The translations under genes and the position numbers were made by a program. The notes beneath the pieces were generated by a model. That model did no database searches. It saw only the letters and a list, made by a program, of their open reading frames with translations, and was not told the DNA's origin. A DNA stretch of 64,000 nucleotides, from positions 1-64,000 of the forward strand of contig JADHUM010000011.1 in assembly GCA_016784545.1 (NCBI GenBank), given 5' to 3'. Of the stretch, positions 48,646 through 58,169 are shown piece after piece (the first letter of the stretch is position 1; each line of letters begins with the position of its first letter). This stretch comes from Candidatus Neomarinimicrobiota bacterium (GTDB taxonomy: Bacteria > Fidelibacterota > UBA8477 > JABMPR01).

Positions 48646-51192
48646 ATGAAGTATGAACACCTAGCCAGACGTAATCAATTTAAACCAGGTGATTTTACCC
48701 TCAGTGGCGCTGTAAAAAATTATGCTCCAGACCTGAAGCTCGAACCTGTTCATACTGAGGTGCATCTCACCGTTGACTTGAAGCAGAAGTCAGCAGCAGG
48801 GTATGCAATAATCACATTGCGAGCCAATGTGGCGGGATATCATTCAATCAAATTAGACGCAGTGGATTTTGAGGGAGTTAAAGTCCAGGATCTAAGCAAA
48901 AAAGGGATGGACCATGCTTATAATGATGTAGTCATTGACTTGAATTTTGAAAAACCCTTTGCAGTAAATGAAGAGAGTGTCATCCGTGTAGACTATCATA
49001 TACAAGAACCTATTTCAGGGCTTCAGTTTTCAGCGCCAGATAAGAAACGACCAGAGTTTCCATTTTACGCCATCACAGACAATGAGACAGAACGTGCGAG
49101 GTATTGGTTCCCCTGTGTGGACTTCCCCACAATTCGATCAAAGATGGAGTATTATCTCACTGCAGATGAGAATTTAACAATTCTGGCAAATGGTGCCCTG
49201 GTCTCTGAAGAAATTAAGAATGGCATGAAGACTGCCCATTGGCAACTGGATTACCCCTGCCCCAGCTACCTCGCCTGTTTTGCCATAGGTGAATTTTCGG
49301 TCTTCGAGGATAAACCACTCAGAGATATTCCCATTGCCTACTATGCAGACAAGTCATATACCCCAGAACAACTGAAGCGCACCTTTGAGCCCACCAGAAA
49401 AATGCTGATCTGGATGGAGAAAAAACTTGATATGGCATTTCCATATCCCAAATATTTCCAGATTGCTGGTCGGGAAGTGGGCGGCGCCATGGAGAATATC
49501 TCTCTTGTATCCTGGGATGATAAATTCATGCTGGATGAGACCATGGCCAAAGAATGGAAGTATATCATGGACCTGATCAATGTCCACGAAATGTCACATT
49601 CATATTTTGGGGATGCCGTCGTATCCTATGATTTTGCCCATGTCTGGCTCAAAGAAAGCTGGGCGACTTACATAGAATCAGTATGGCTGGAAGATTCTGA
49701 GGGTCTTGATGCCATGCACTGGCAACTCGCTGAAGAATCCAAAAGTTATATGGGTGAAGCAAAGAACAACTATGTGCGTCCCATTATCACCCGAGAATAC
49801 GATCACAGCTGGAATATGTTTGACATGCACCTCTATCCTGGCGGTGCCTGGAGATTGCATATGCTGCGCCAGCTGGTGGGAGATGATAATTTTTGGGCCG
49901 GTGTCCAGGAATACGTCAATACCTATGCTGCACGAACGGTAAAATCCCTGGATTTTCAACGCTGTATTGAAAATCATTCAGGCCTGAACCTGGATAGTTT
50001 TTTTGATATGTGGTTTAGATCCAAGGGCTATCCAATCCTGAAGGTCAGCTTCGAATATGACAAGAAAAAGGGTGTGGGCAAATTCACTTTCGAACAAACT
50101 CAAGTCGACGATAAAAAGGGGATTGAGCTGTTTGAAATGGAAGTTGAAGTTGGTTGGCAGGATGGTAAGGGAGCTGATTATGTCGACGTTGTCCAGCTTT
50201 CCAAGGGAACTCAGATTGTAAATATTAAGATGGATGAGCCTGCCCATGTCATGCTTGATCCAGGCATGAAAGCTCTATTCGAGGCGGATTTTAATCCTGG
50301 TGATGATAAGCTACGCCATCTCCTTGAGAACGGTAAGACGGTCCGTGGACTGATGCAGGCTATGAGTGAATTGGCAAAAACTGGCAAGCGTAAAAATTTG
50401 CAGGCCATCCGCGACTATCTCAGCCAGGAAGAACGTTGGGGTCTCAGAATTCATGCTTATCGATCCCTGGGATCCGTCGGGAATGCCTATGCCTATGGGC
50501 ATCTCGCCGACCTGTTGCCTCTGGAAACAGATCCCATGGTAATTGAGGAAGCTGCCCGAGCATGCGGTGTTCATCGAAACGAGACTTTGAGAAAATCTAT
50601 ACTCTCGAAGTTGAAAGCAAGCGATCTGCCATATCGAGGAGAAATGGCGCTCCTGGAAAGTCTAGGCAAACAGCGCAACGAAGAAGACATCCCCCTGTTA
50701 ACTGCCTATGCAAAAAAAGATGGCTGGAGAAACCTGGTTCGCGCAGGTGCTTTTCTTGGCTTGGCTGCCAGTCGAAATGAAGGAGCTCTGGAAGCACTTC
50801 TGGATGGAATCGACGCCCCTGTGCATTTTTATGATGAGAAAGTGGCCAGACTTGCTGCGCTGACCTCAATGAAGGACTGGATGGCGCCACACCTCCAGAA
50901 AAGGATGACACAGGCTATTTGTGCAGCCACAGAAGATCCCAGCTACCCCGTTCAAATAAATGCGGCTAGAGGTCTTGGCGCCACAAAAGACGCTGCTGGA
51001 ATTCCATCTCTTCAATCACTCCAATCGCGTTTAGCCGTACAGGATCATCCGCTGATAAAACGTCAAGTTCAAGCCATTCAGGCTTCAGGTGACGGAACTG
51101 AGACCAAGAAATTGCAAAAACAACTCGAAGAACTTACTGAGAAAATAGATGGTCTGGAAAAACGCGTACAGGAGGTTGAATCTGAAAAATAG
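48646..51192 (+). CDS. M1 family aminopeptidase with C-terminal HEAT-repeat and coiled-coil region
   Basis: 848 residues. The exopeptidase motif GGAMENISL (about 281-289) and zinc site HEMSHSYFG (His 314 and 318), with the third ligand Glu in KESWATYIES, are intact. After the catalytic and beta-sandwich domains (to about 545), HEAT-like helical repeats run from about 560 to 805, and a terminal coiled coil (LQKQLEELTEKIDGLEKRV) ends the protein. It should remove N-terminal amino acids from peptides. There is no signal peptide, so it is cytoplasmic. AAGGATATC precedes the ATG. It begins a run of peptide-handling genes. Confidence 0.93.
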   Translation: MKYEHLARRNQFKPGDFTLSGAVKNYAPDLKLEPVHTEVHLTVDLKQKSAAGYAIITLRANVAGYHSIKLDAVDFEGVKVQDLSKKGMDHAYNDVVIDLNFEKPFAVNEESVIRVDYHIQEPISGLQFSAPDKKRPEFPFYAITDNETERARYWFPCVDFPTIRSKMEYYLTADENLTILANGALVSEEIKNGMKTAHWQLDYPCPSYLACFAIGEFSVFEDKPLRDIPIAYYADKSYTPEQLKRTFEPTRKMLIWMEKKLDMAFPYPKYFQIAGREVGGAMENISLVSWDDKFMLDETMAKEWKYIMDLINVHEMSHSYFGDAVVSYDFAHVWLKESWATYIESVWLEDSEGLDAMHWQLAEESKSYMGEAKNNYVRPIITREYDHSWNMFDMHLYPGGAWRLHMLRQLVGDDNFWAGVQEYVNTYAARTVKSLDFQRCIENHSGLNLDSFFDMWFRSKGYPILKVSFEYDKKKGVGKFTFEQTQVDDKKGIELFEMEVEVGWQDGKGADYVDVVQLSKGTQIVNIKMDEPAHVMLDPGMKALFEADFNPGDDKLRHLLENGKTVRGLMQAMSELAKTGKRKNLQAIRDYLSQEERWGLRIHAYRSLGSVGNAYAYGHLADLLPLETDPMVIEEAARACGVHRNETLRKSILSKLKASDLPYRGEMALLESLGKQRNEEDIPLLTAYAKKDGWRNLVRAGAFLGLAASRNEGALEALLDGIDAPVHFYDEKVARLAALTSMKDWMAPHLQKRMTQAICAATEDPSYPVQINAARGLGATKDAAGIPSLQSLQSRLAVQDHPLIKRQVQAIQASGDGTETKKLQKQLEELTEKIDGLEKRVQEVESEK

Positions 51193-51541
51193 GATTCTAA
51201 TAAGCACCACTTTCGTGTTCATTATACTGGGACTTTTACTCATATCCTGTGGGAAGGAAGCAAAAATTCTTCACCTGGAACTGGAAATCGCTGAGCTGGT
51301 TTGTATGGATGGACAAAAGATTTTTGAGGGTCGCATCCTCGACTTAGAAGGTATAAAGACTTTTTCCGCCAATATTCAGACTCAGAAAGCACAAATAAGC
51401 TATTGGGAAAATCAAGTCTCTGCAGACGAAATTGAAGCCCACCTCGGAGACTATGGTTTCACCATTGATGGCAAGCCTGGTAATGAGGTTGCCCGGGGTC
51501 GCTTACCCCAATGCTGTTTCTTCCCACCATCCCGTCATTGA
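51176..51541 (+). CDS. Small lipoprotein with a heavy-metal-associated (HMA)-like fold lacking CxxC
   Basis: About 122 residues. A hydrophobic signal (ILISTTFVFIILGLLLISC) ends in a lipobox Cys. The next 75 residues match the HMA pattern in order: strand, VCMDGQKIFEGRILDLEGI where MxCxxC would be, then FSANIQTQKAQISYW and DEIEAHLGDYGFTIDG. Only the first Cys of the metal motif remains (CMDG). The start is unusual: GGAGG at 51171-51175 touches TTG at 51176, while a CTG at 51182 has ideal spacing. It overlaps the aminopeptidase end by 17 bases. The last 16 residues contain a Cys-Cys pair. Confidence 0.5.
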   Translation: MNLKNRILISTTFVFIILGLLLISCGKEAKILHLELEIAELVCMDGQKIFEGRILDLEGIKTFSANIQTQKAQISYWENQVSADEIEAHLGDYGFTIDGKPGNEVARGRLPQCCFFPPSRH

Positions 51542-51557
51542 TGAGCAAAGGAAATTC

Positions 51558-52694
51558 ATGATATCTCAAGAGCAATTCAGATCCTATTTCGACGTGGCTG
51601 GAAAACGTTTGTTTTTCAATCATGCCGCCTATAGCCCTCTTTCAAAACCCGTCGCAAATGCCATGAACGAATTTTTAGAACATCGGCAAATGGGAAATCC
51701 GCTTTCCTGGAATATTGCTGAAGGACATATGGAGGGTCTCAGGGCAAATTATGGCAAACTGGTAGGGGCTCCGGCAGAGCGTATTGCTCATATGGCGAAT
51801 ACAGTTTCAGGAATCAATGTGCTGGCCAATGGATTGGATTGGAAACCGGGTGATCACATCCTGCTCTATGTGGATGAATTCCCATCCAATGTCATGCCCT
51901 TCCTGAATTTGAAAGATAAAGGAGTAGAGGTCGAATTTATTTCTGCACCAGACGGAAGAGTCACCCCTGAATTATTCGAGATGGCTTTGAAACCACAGAC
52001 CAGACTTATCTCAATCAGCAGTGTACAATATCTAACAGGTTATCGTGCAGATATGAAAACCCTCTCTGAGCTGTGTCATTCCAGAAATATTCTTTTCTCT
52101 GTCGATGCCATCCAATCGGTGGGTGTTGTACCTACCGATGTCATTGATTCAGGGATTGATTTTATGGCAGTTGGTGGACACAAATGGATGATGTCCCCTC
52201 TGGGAACCGGTTTTCTATATGTGACCGAAAAACTTCAAGCAGGTCTGAAATTGGTAAATAGAGGCTATATGGGTCACCTGAATCCTATGGATTTCGGTAA
52301 TTTTAATCAAGAGCTTAGCCCTGACGCAAAGCGCTTTGAGTTGGGTGCATTTAATGCTGCAGGGATGGCAGGCGCTGAAAAAGCCACTGAATTGCTCCTG
52401 GAATGTGGTATCGATAGTATTTTTCGTCATGTTCGTAAACTTATTGGTCAGTTTGAATGGGGGCTGGAAGAGATGCCCTTTGAAACCATGTATCAATTTG
52501 AAGAAAATGAGCATAGTAGTATCTGTATGTTCTCGCACACAGATCACTCCAGGAATGAATCCATTTTTCAATCGCTTTCAGAATCTGGTGTTAATATCTC
52601 CTTACGTGGAGGAGGCCTTCGTCTGGCGCCACATTACTATAACTCGCCTGATGAGGTAGATCAGATTCTGTCACTTCTAAGGGAAAATGTCTGA
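51558..52694 (+). CDS. Class V aminotransferase (cysteine desulfurase-like fold)
   Basis: 378 residues of the PLP-dependent class V family. An N-terminal FFNHAAYSPLS begins the fold, and SVDAIQSVGV holds the cofactor-binding Asp. The PLP Lys is in VGGHKWMMSP, and FLYVTEK follows. No Cys-containing loop typical of IscS is visible, so desulfurase activity is unlikely; an aminotransferase or lyase such as a kynureninase/isopenicillin-epimerase-like enzyme fits. The frame is open from 51432, but the ATG at 51558 follows AAAGGA and avoids overlap with the preceding lipoprotein. Confidence 0.85.
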   Translation: MISQEQFRSYFDVAGKRLFFNHAAYSPLSKPVANAMNEFLEHRQMGNPLSWNIAEGHMEGLRANYGKLVGAPAERIAHMANTVSGINVLANGLDWKPGDHILLYVDEFPSNVMPFLNLKDKGVEVEFISAPDGRVTPELFEMALKPQTRLISISSVQYLTGYRADMKTLSELCHSRNILFSVDAIQSVGVVPTDVIDSGIDFMAVGGHKWMMSPLGTGFLYVTEKLQAGLKLVNRGYMGHLNPMDFGNFNQELSPDAKRFELGAFNAAGMAGAEKATELLLECGIDSIFRHVRKLIGQFEWGLEEMPFETMYQFEENEHSSICMFSHTDHSRNESIFQSLSESGVNISLRGGGLRLAPHYYNSPDEVDQILSLLRENV

Positions 52695-52786
52695 TTATCT
52701 CAGCGGAACCTGAACAACATGTTGGCGTTCATCAAATAATACCATCATGTTTTGAAAAAGCTGGAAAATAAATTGAGGGGTCAACC

Positions 52787-54262
52787 ATGAACCAATCAAG
52801 CAGAATTAGCCTAATTCTCACCCTGGGGATTATGCTTGCGCTGGGAAGCTGTGCCAAGGAAGATGCATCCATAGTGTCTTCGGCCAAGGTACCTGTAACC
52901 ACTCAATCAACCCTGGCTGCCAATGAATTTCAGAAGGGGATGATATTTGCCAACAAACTTCAAACTGTACAGGCTGCCACACATTTTCGTCTTGCCCTGG
53001 ATGCGGATCCCACATTTGCCACGGCCTGGTTGAACCTGGCCTATGTTTCCCCGGGAACTGCCCTGTTTGTTGCGTATCTGGACTCTGCCAAGGCATATGC
53101 ATCACAAGCCAGTGAGGGTGAACAGTTAATAATTAAAGCCGCTAAATATGGATTTGAAGGGAATAATACCAAACAAGAGAGGACCTTACAAAAGCTGGTT
53201 GATAAGTTCCCCGGGGATGAATCTGCACATCTACTTCTGGGTAATTATTACTTTGGTCTCCGCCTGTACCAACAGGCCATTCTTTCCTACAACCAGGCTA
53301 CAAAAGTGAATAATAATTTGGCTATTCTTCACAATCAGTTGGGCTATTCACAAAGAGCCCTGGGGAATTATGGAGAGGCTGAAAAAGCCTTCAAATTCTA
53401 TATTAAATTGAACCCTGACAATCCCAACGCCTATGACTCATATGCTGAGCTACTCATGGAAATGGGGCGTTTTAACGAGTCCATAGAATTCTATGCCAGA
53501 GCACTTGAACAGGATCCGAATTTTATGGCAAGTCATATTGGTCTCGCCTGCAATTATATCTTTTTGGGTGAGCAAAATAGAGCCCGAATACAATTGGAGC
53601 TATTAAAGGAAAATGCTCGAAATGTTATCGATACCAGACGAGCTATTTTTACTGAAGCATTGACTTATGTTAGCGAGGGAAATATTTCTCAGGCAATTGA
53701 GTCCATGCTGTCAAATCTTAAACTGTCTCAAGCAAGTCAAGATGTAGGAAACATGGCCAACGATCTGGTCATTTTGGGGAATCTTTATCTTGAACTACAC
53801 CAACCTTCTGTAGCATTGGCTCACTTTGATAAATCCATGGATGTGATTGATAAATCTAATCTACCCCAAGCTGTCAAAATCAACGGCCACACCACTCATC
53901 TGTATAATGTTGCGCGAGTTTTTACAGTCCAGGGTGAATTCGAAAAGGCCAAAGAGACCTCAGGCCTATTTGCTGAGCAAGTGGGTATCAGAAAAAATCC
54001 TATTCAGATAAAACTAATCTCCCAATTGGATGGAATCATAGCCCTTGAGGAAAAAAAGTACCAAACTGCCATTGACAAGCTCAAGGAAGCCAATCAATTG
54101 AACCCCTATAATCTTTTTCGCATGGGACAAGCATATGAGGGACTGGGTGATATTGAGCAGGCAGCCAGTTTCATGCTACGGGCTGAAGAGTTAAATGTCT
54201 TGAATAGTATGGATCAGGTGCTGGTATTAAGTAAAACGAAGTTCGCCAAGAATCCCGCTTAA
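52787..54262 (+). CDS. TPR-repeat lipoprotein
   Basis: 491 residues. A lipoprotein signal (LILTLGIMLALGSC, Cys at about 22) is followed by tetratricopeptide repeats from about 45 to the end, for example AATHFRLALDADPTFATAWLN, AILSYNQATKVNNNLAILHN and SIEFYARALEQDPNFMASH (positions about 65-260). These are protein-binding scaffolds, probably anchored to the outer or inner membrane. GAGGGG lies 8 bases before the ATG. Its end overlaps the convergent hemolysin III gene by 4 bases with no terminator between them. Confidence 0.85.
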   Translation: MNQSSRISLILTLGIMLALGSCAKEDASIVSSAKVPVTTQSTLAANEFQKGMIFANKLQTVQAATHFRLALDADPTFATAWLNLAYVSPGTALFVAYLDSAKAYASQASEGEQLIIKAAKYGFEGNNTKQERTLQKLVDKFPGDESAHLLLGNYYFGLRLYQQAILSYNQATKVNNNLAILHNQLGYSQRALGNYGEAEKAFKFYIKLNPDNPNAYDSYAELLMEMGRFNESIEFYARALEQDPNFMASHIGLACNYIFLGEQNRARIQLELLKENARNVIDTRRAIFTEALTYVSEGNISQAIESMLSNLKLSQASQDVGNMANDLVILGNLYLELHQPSVALAHFDKSMDVIDKSNLPQAVKINGHTTHLYNVARVFTVQGEFEKAKETSGLFAEQVGIRKNPIQIKLISQLDGIIALEEKKYQTAIDKLKEANQLNPYNLFRMGQAYEGLGDIEQAASFMLRAEELNVLNSMDQVLVLSKTKFAKNPA

Positions 54263-54900
54263 GCAGCAGGGGCAATATGGTAGAAGACTGCGAAAAAGTG
54301 GAACAGGCTTCCAGCTAAAACAAATCCGTGCCAGATAGCATGGTTGTAGGGTAACTTTTCCCAGGCGTAAAAAATAACTCCCAGAGAATATGCCAGACCT
54401 CCAGTCATTAACCATAGCAGACCTGCCGTGGGAAGCGCTGCCAGAAGGGGTTTTATGGCAATAATGACCACCCATCCCATAAGCAGATAAAAAATTGTGC
54501 TGAGAACATCATATTTTGGTCCGAATAGGAGTTTGAAGGTAATTCCCAGTATGGCCAACCCCCAGATCGTGCCGAATAAGCTCCAGCCCCAGGGTCCTCT
54601 CAGGGTGACCAACAAAAAGGGGGTGTAAGAACCGGCAATCAGCAGATAAATCGCAGAGTGATCAAAGATTCGCAATATTTCTTTGATACGGGGTGTGCGG
54701 AAACCGTGATAGAGGGTGGATGCCAGGTACAACATGATGAGGGAACCACCGTAAATGCTAAAACTGACGACATGCCAGGCTGTTCCATAGAGGGCAGCTC
54801 TAACGACCAGCAGGATGAGTCCTGTGATGCTAAAGCCAACACCTATACCATGGGTAATGGTGTTGGCTAACTCTTCATAGTCTGCCCGTGACCGACTCAC
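54259..54900 (-). CDS. Hemolysin III family membrane protein
   Basis: 213 residues with seven predicted transmembrane helices. THGIGVGFSITG near the N-terminus, STLYHGF in helix 3, FDHSAIYLLIAGSYTPF in helix 4 and NHAIWHGFVLAGSLFHFFAV at the end carry the conserved His and Asp residues of the PAQR/HlyIII fold. Despite the name, activity as a haemolysin is not implied; bacterial members are thought to act as membrane hydrolases or lipid-homeostasis factors. Its ATG overlaps the dipeptidase stop by 4 bases. Confidence 0.9.
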   Translation of the reverse strand: MSRSRADYEELANTITHGIGVGFSITGLILLVVRAALYGTAWHVVSFSIYGGSLIMLYLASTLYHGFRTPRIKEILRIFDHSAIYLLIAGSYTPFLLVTLRGPWGWSLFGTIWGLAILGITFKLLFGPKYDVLSTIFYLLMGWVVIIAIKPLLAALPTAGLLWLMTGGLAYSLGVIFYAWEKLPYNHAIWHGFVLAGSLFHFFAVFYHIAPAA

Positions 54901-56267
54901 TTTAGATTCCCAATTTCCTCAAAGAAATAGACAATGCTTTCTATTCCTTTATGGAAGTTATACAGGCTGAAATTTTCATTGGGGGCGTGGGCGTTTTGAT
55001 CAGGGAGCCCATATCCCATAAGGAGTACAGGTGCCTTGATAATATCTGCGAATACTTTCACGATGGGTATGGACCCTCCCTCGCGTAGAAAATCTACTTC
55101 CTTCCCAAATGCTTTTTTCAAAGCTCGTACACCGGCTTGAAGTCCGGGATTGTCCAGATCGGTTACGTATCCAAATCCACCATGCATGGCTTCAACTTCA
55201 GCTTCCATGCTCTCTGGATTAAGAGATTTGACATAGGCAGTGAATTTTCTGGCGATATCATCAGGATCCTGATCTGCCACGAGACGCATGGATACTTTTG
55301 CATGGGCTTCGGCTGGGATAACGGTTTTGGCGCCTTCACCCTGAAACCCACCCCAAATACCGTTGATGTCAAACGTTGGACGCGCCCAGAGACGTTCTAA
55401 ATCATCGTAACCTGCTTCACCAAAGAGAGCAGGCGCATTGATGCTATCTGCAAAATCTTTGGCGCTGAATGGTAAATTGCTGAGTTTCTCATGTTCATTC
55501 TCAGTAATGGGTAGCACATCATCATAGAATCCTGGAATAAGGATACGTCCGTCTTCGTCTTTCATCTGGGCCAGAATTTCAACCAGAGCATTGATGGGAT
55601 TCTTGACCAAACCACCAAAGGAACCCGAGTGAAGATCTGTGGATGTTCCGCGTAGGTTTACCTGAAGGTATGCCAGGCCACGAAGGCCATAAGTAATACC
55701 AGGATAGCCTGCTCTAAACATGGGGGTGTCAGAGATGACCACATAGTCTGCAGCCAACATTTCCTCATGTTCCTTGATAAAGTCTTCCAGATGGGTAGAG
55801 CCGACTTCCTCCTCGCCCTCGAAAAGCAATTTTACATTTACTGGGAGTGTACCCTTGGTTGCCAACCATGCTTCAATGGCTTTAAGGTGGATATATATCT
55901 GTCCCTTATCATCTGCAGATCCCCGGGCGAAAATTTTACCATCTTTAATGACTGGCTCGAAGGGTGGTGAGTTCCATAATTCCACTGGGTCAACGGGTTG
56001 GACATCGTAATGTCCATAAATGAGGAGGGTCGGTTTTCCAGGTGCACCAAGCCACTCAGAATAAACGACAGGATGTCCGCCAGTTTCGAAGATAGCCACC
56101 TCATCCATACCGATGCTGCGCATTTCTGTTTTTAGCAACTCTGCCATATCTCGCATATCGTCATGATTGTCAGGATTAGAACTGATGCTTGGGATCTTGA
56201 GAATACCAATCAGTTCCTGTTCATACCTGTCATGGTGTTGTCCTAAAAAGTCTAGCGTTTTCTTCAT
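54897..56267 (-). CDS. M20 family dipeptidase
   Basis: 456 residues of the M20 metallopeptidase family (dipeptidase/carnosinase subgroup). Metal ligands are in LLIYGHYDVQPVDP (His and Asp), GSADDKGQ (bridging Asp) and FEGEEEVGS (general base and ligand Glu). A dimerisation lid domain follows (about 215-325), and the last ligand His is in NAHAPNENF. It hydrolyses dipeptides. Its ATG lies 3 bases after the stop of the oligoendopeptidase gene on the same strand, so the two peptidases form an operon. Confidence 0.92.
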   Translation of the reverse strand: MKKTLDFLGQHHDRYEQELIGILKIPSISSNPDNHDDMRDMAELLKTEMRSIGMDEVAIFETGGHPVVYSEWLGAPGKPTLLIYGHYDVQPVDPVELWNSPPFEPVIKDGKIFARGSADDKGQIYIHLKAIEAWLATKGTLPVNVKLLFEGEEEVGSTHLEDFIKEHEEMLAADYVVISDTPMFRAGYPGITYGLRGLAYLQVNLRGTSTDLHSGSFGGLVKNPINALVEILAQMKDEDGRILIPGFYDDVLPITENEHEKLSNLPFSAKDFADSINAPALFGEAGYDDLERLWARPTFDINGIWGGFQGEGAKTVIPAEAHAKVSMRLVADQDPDDIARKFTAYVKSLNPESMEAEVEAMHGGFGYVTDLDNPGLQAGVRALKKAFGKEVDFLREGGSIPIVKVFADIIKAPVLLMGYGLPDQNAHAPNENFSLYNFHKGIESIVYFFEEIGNLK

Positions 56268-56270
56268 ATT

Positions 56271-57977
56271 TTAGTCCTGTAGATTCTTCAATTCTTGTTG
56301 GACAAAGGCCACCAGTTCTTTCAGGGTATCCGCTGAAAAATCGAACTTGATGCCCATGGCTTCCCAGACCTCCGGTAAAGGTTTGGAACTTCCAAGGCTT
56401 AGTCCTTTGATATAGCCCTTCAAAGCAGCTTCCGGGTCTTGTTTGTAGAGACGATAAACCTGGAGAGCACCCAATTGAGCTATTCCATATTCAACATAAT
56501 AAAAAGGCATCCCAAAGATATGGAGTTGACGTTGCCAGCCGTTGCGCCTGATATGATCATATCCATCCCACTTAACCAGTCCAGATGTGAAACGACCATT
56601 CAATTCGTCAAAATAAGCGTCCCGTTCTTCAACTGTATGGTTGGGATTTAAATAAATCCAATGCTGGAATGCATCTACAGTGGCACACCAGGGAAAAAAT
56701 GTAATTATGCCTTCGAGGTGTTCACGACGGGCTCTGATATGATCCTTCTGATCATAAAATTTATTCCATAATTCTGCAGTTAATAACTCCATACTCATGG
56801 AGGCAGTTTCGGCCATTTCAGAAGGAGTGTCACGATAATGAATCATGGGCTCGTCATTGGTGAGGAAAGTATGCATGGCGTGTCCGCCTTCGTGGCACAT
56901 GGTGACGACATCACGATGTGTACCAGCTGCATTCATAAAAATGAAGGGCATGCCCGTTGTTTCCAGACCATAATTGTAGCCACCTGGAGCTTTGCCTTTT
57001 CTGGATTCAAGATCAAACAGGTCAGCTGCCTTCATTGCTTTAAGATTTTCACCAAATTGGGGATGAATTTCACTAAAAATATTTACGGCATGTTCCAGGA
57101 GCTCCGCGCCAGTTTTGAAGGGGGTGAGAGCCTTCTGACCCTCAGGTTCACCAGCTCCATCCCAGGGACGATAATCATCTTTTGCTAATCCCAGTTTATC
57201 TCGATGATATTCTCCAATCTTTTTAGCCAGAGGAACAATATGTTCTTCAATGGCATTCTGAAAATCGACAGCATCCTGAGGCGTGTAGTCAAATCGTTGG
57301 TGCTGATCATGACTGAAATCGCGATAATTGTCATACCCGGCATTTTTTGCAGATTGAACCCTCAGTTTTAACATCTCATTAAAAATCCGGTCTGCTTTCT
57401 CTTTGACGGAATATCGTTTTTCACTGATGGCCAACCAGGCTTCCCTGCGAATCGCTCGGTCAGAAGATTGTAATCTGACAGAAGCCTTGGGCATAGGCAT
57501 CTCTTCACCATCTAAAGTAACGGTGAGGCCACCGGTGAGCTGATCGTATTGAGTACTCAGCTTGGAAATTTCTGCAGATAATTCCACGTTTTCTTCACGG
57601 AACAGTTCAAGTTCACGTTTCAACTTTTTCTTGAGTTGACCGAAACGTTGGTCAGGCAGTTCAGAAAATGCGGGATGATTGACAATCATCTTCTCCACGG
57701 TATTGGCAGCTTTTTCTAATTCAGGAGCGATTTTTGTCGCGAATAATTCGTGGCGGTCGAGGTATTCCTGATTTGTGGTTTCCCGGGACATATTGATATA
57801 TGACCAGGCATTTTGCTCATGAAATACACTCAAGGTTTCGCTGTAATGCAGGATCAGTTGGCCTAAAGCTTTACTGTCATTAACCTTGCTGCTTATGAGT
57901 GAATCGAAATAGGGCTTTAAATCCGCCCAGGAATTTATGGTAAGGTCTGTTGGAATAAAATTTGTTGGTTGATACAT
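56271..57977 (-). CDS. M3 family oligoendopeptidase (PepF type)
   Basis: 568 residues. The zinc motif MCHEGGHAMHTF (HExxH) with the downstream Glu in PSEMAETASMSME is clear. The N-terminal helical domain and YVEYGIAQLGALQVY near the C-terminus match the M3B/PepF group. It cuts short oligopeptides in the cytoplasm. With the M20 and M1 enzymes nearby it makes a stepwise peptide-degradation set. It is the first gene of a minus-strand operon running through the dipeptidase and hemolysin III genes. The ATG at 57977 is preceded by AGGAGCC. Confidence 0.93.
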   Translation of the reverse strand: MYQPTNFIPTDLTINSWADLKPYFDSLISSKVNDSKALGQLILHYSETLSVFHEQNAWSYINMSRETTNQEYLDRHELFATKIAPELEKAANTVEKMIVNHPAFSELPDQRFGQLKKKLKRELELFREENVELSAEISKLSTQYDQLTGGLTVTLDGEEMPMPKASVRLQSSDRAIRREAWLAISEKRYSVKEKADRIFNEMLKLRVQSAKNAGYDNYRDFSHDQHQRFDYTPQDAVDFQNAIEEHIVPLAKKIGEYHRDKLGLAKDDYRPWDGAGEPEGQKALTPFKTGAELLEHAVNIFSEIHPQFGENLKAMKAADLFDLESRKGKAPGGYNYGLETTGMPFIFMNAAGTHRDVVTMCHEGGHAMHTFLTNDEPMIHYRDTPSEMAETASMSMELLTAELWNKFYDQKDHIRARREHLEGIITFFPWCATVDAFQHWIYLNPNHTVEERDAYFDELNGRFTSGLVKWDGYDHIRRNGWQRQLHIFGMPFYYVEYGIAQLGALQVYRLYKQDPEAALKGYIKGLSLGSSKPLPEVWEAMGIKFDFSADTLKELVAFVQQELKNLQD

Positions 57978-58024
57978 ATCTGGCTCCTCATTATCAAATC
58001 TTTCAAGCTTGTGATCATGTTACA

Positions 58025-58082
58025 CGGGTCCCAGCCCGAAGCAAGGGCATTTTCCATGCCAATGACATGGGAGGGAAACCCG
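58025..58082. ncRNA. Possible three-way-junction structured leader
   Basis: CGGGT (58025-58029) pairs with ACCCG (58078-58082). It encloses GCCC/GGGC (58034-58037 and 58045-58048) and CCATG/CATGG (58054-58058 and 58066-58070). That gives a closing stem with two internal hairpins, the layout of several riboswitch classes. No known class consensus is recognised. It lies 88 bases upstream of the Acr3-like transporter gene. Confidence 0.3.
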
Positions 58083-58169
58083 GCTCATCAATATCTCACT
58101 TTGGTGAGAGCATATATTTGTTAACATGCTAGCGATGGGGGCTGGTAAATCATCATAAGGGTTGCTGCT

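Noticed and set aside
54259-54900. Hemolysin III as a virulence factor
   Set aside because: The family name is historical; members are widespread PAQR-like membrane proteins in non-pathogens.
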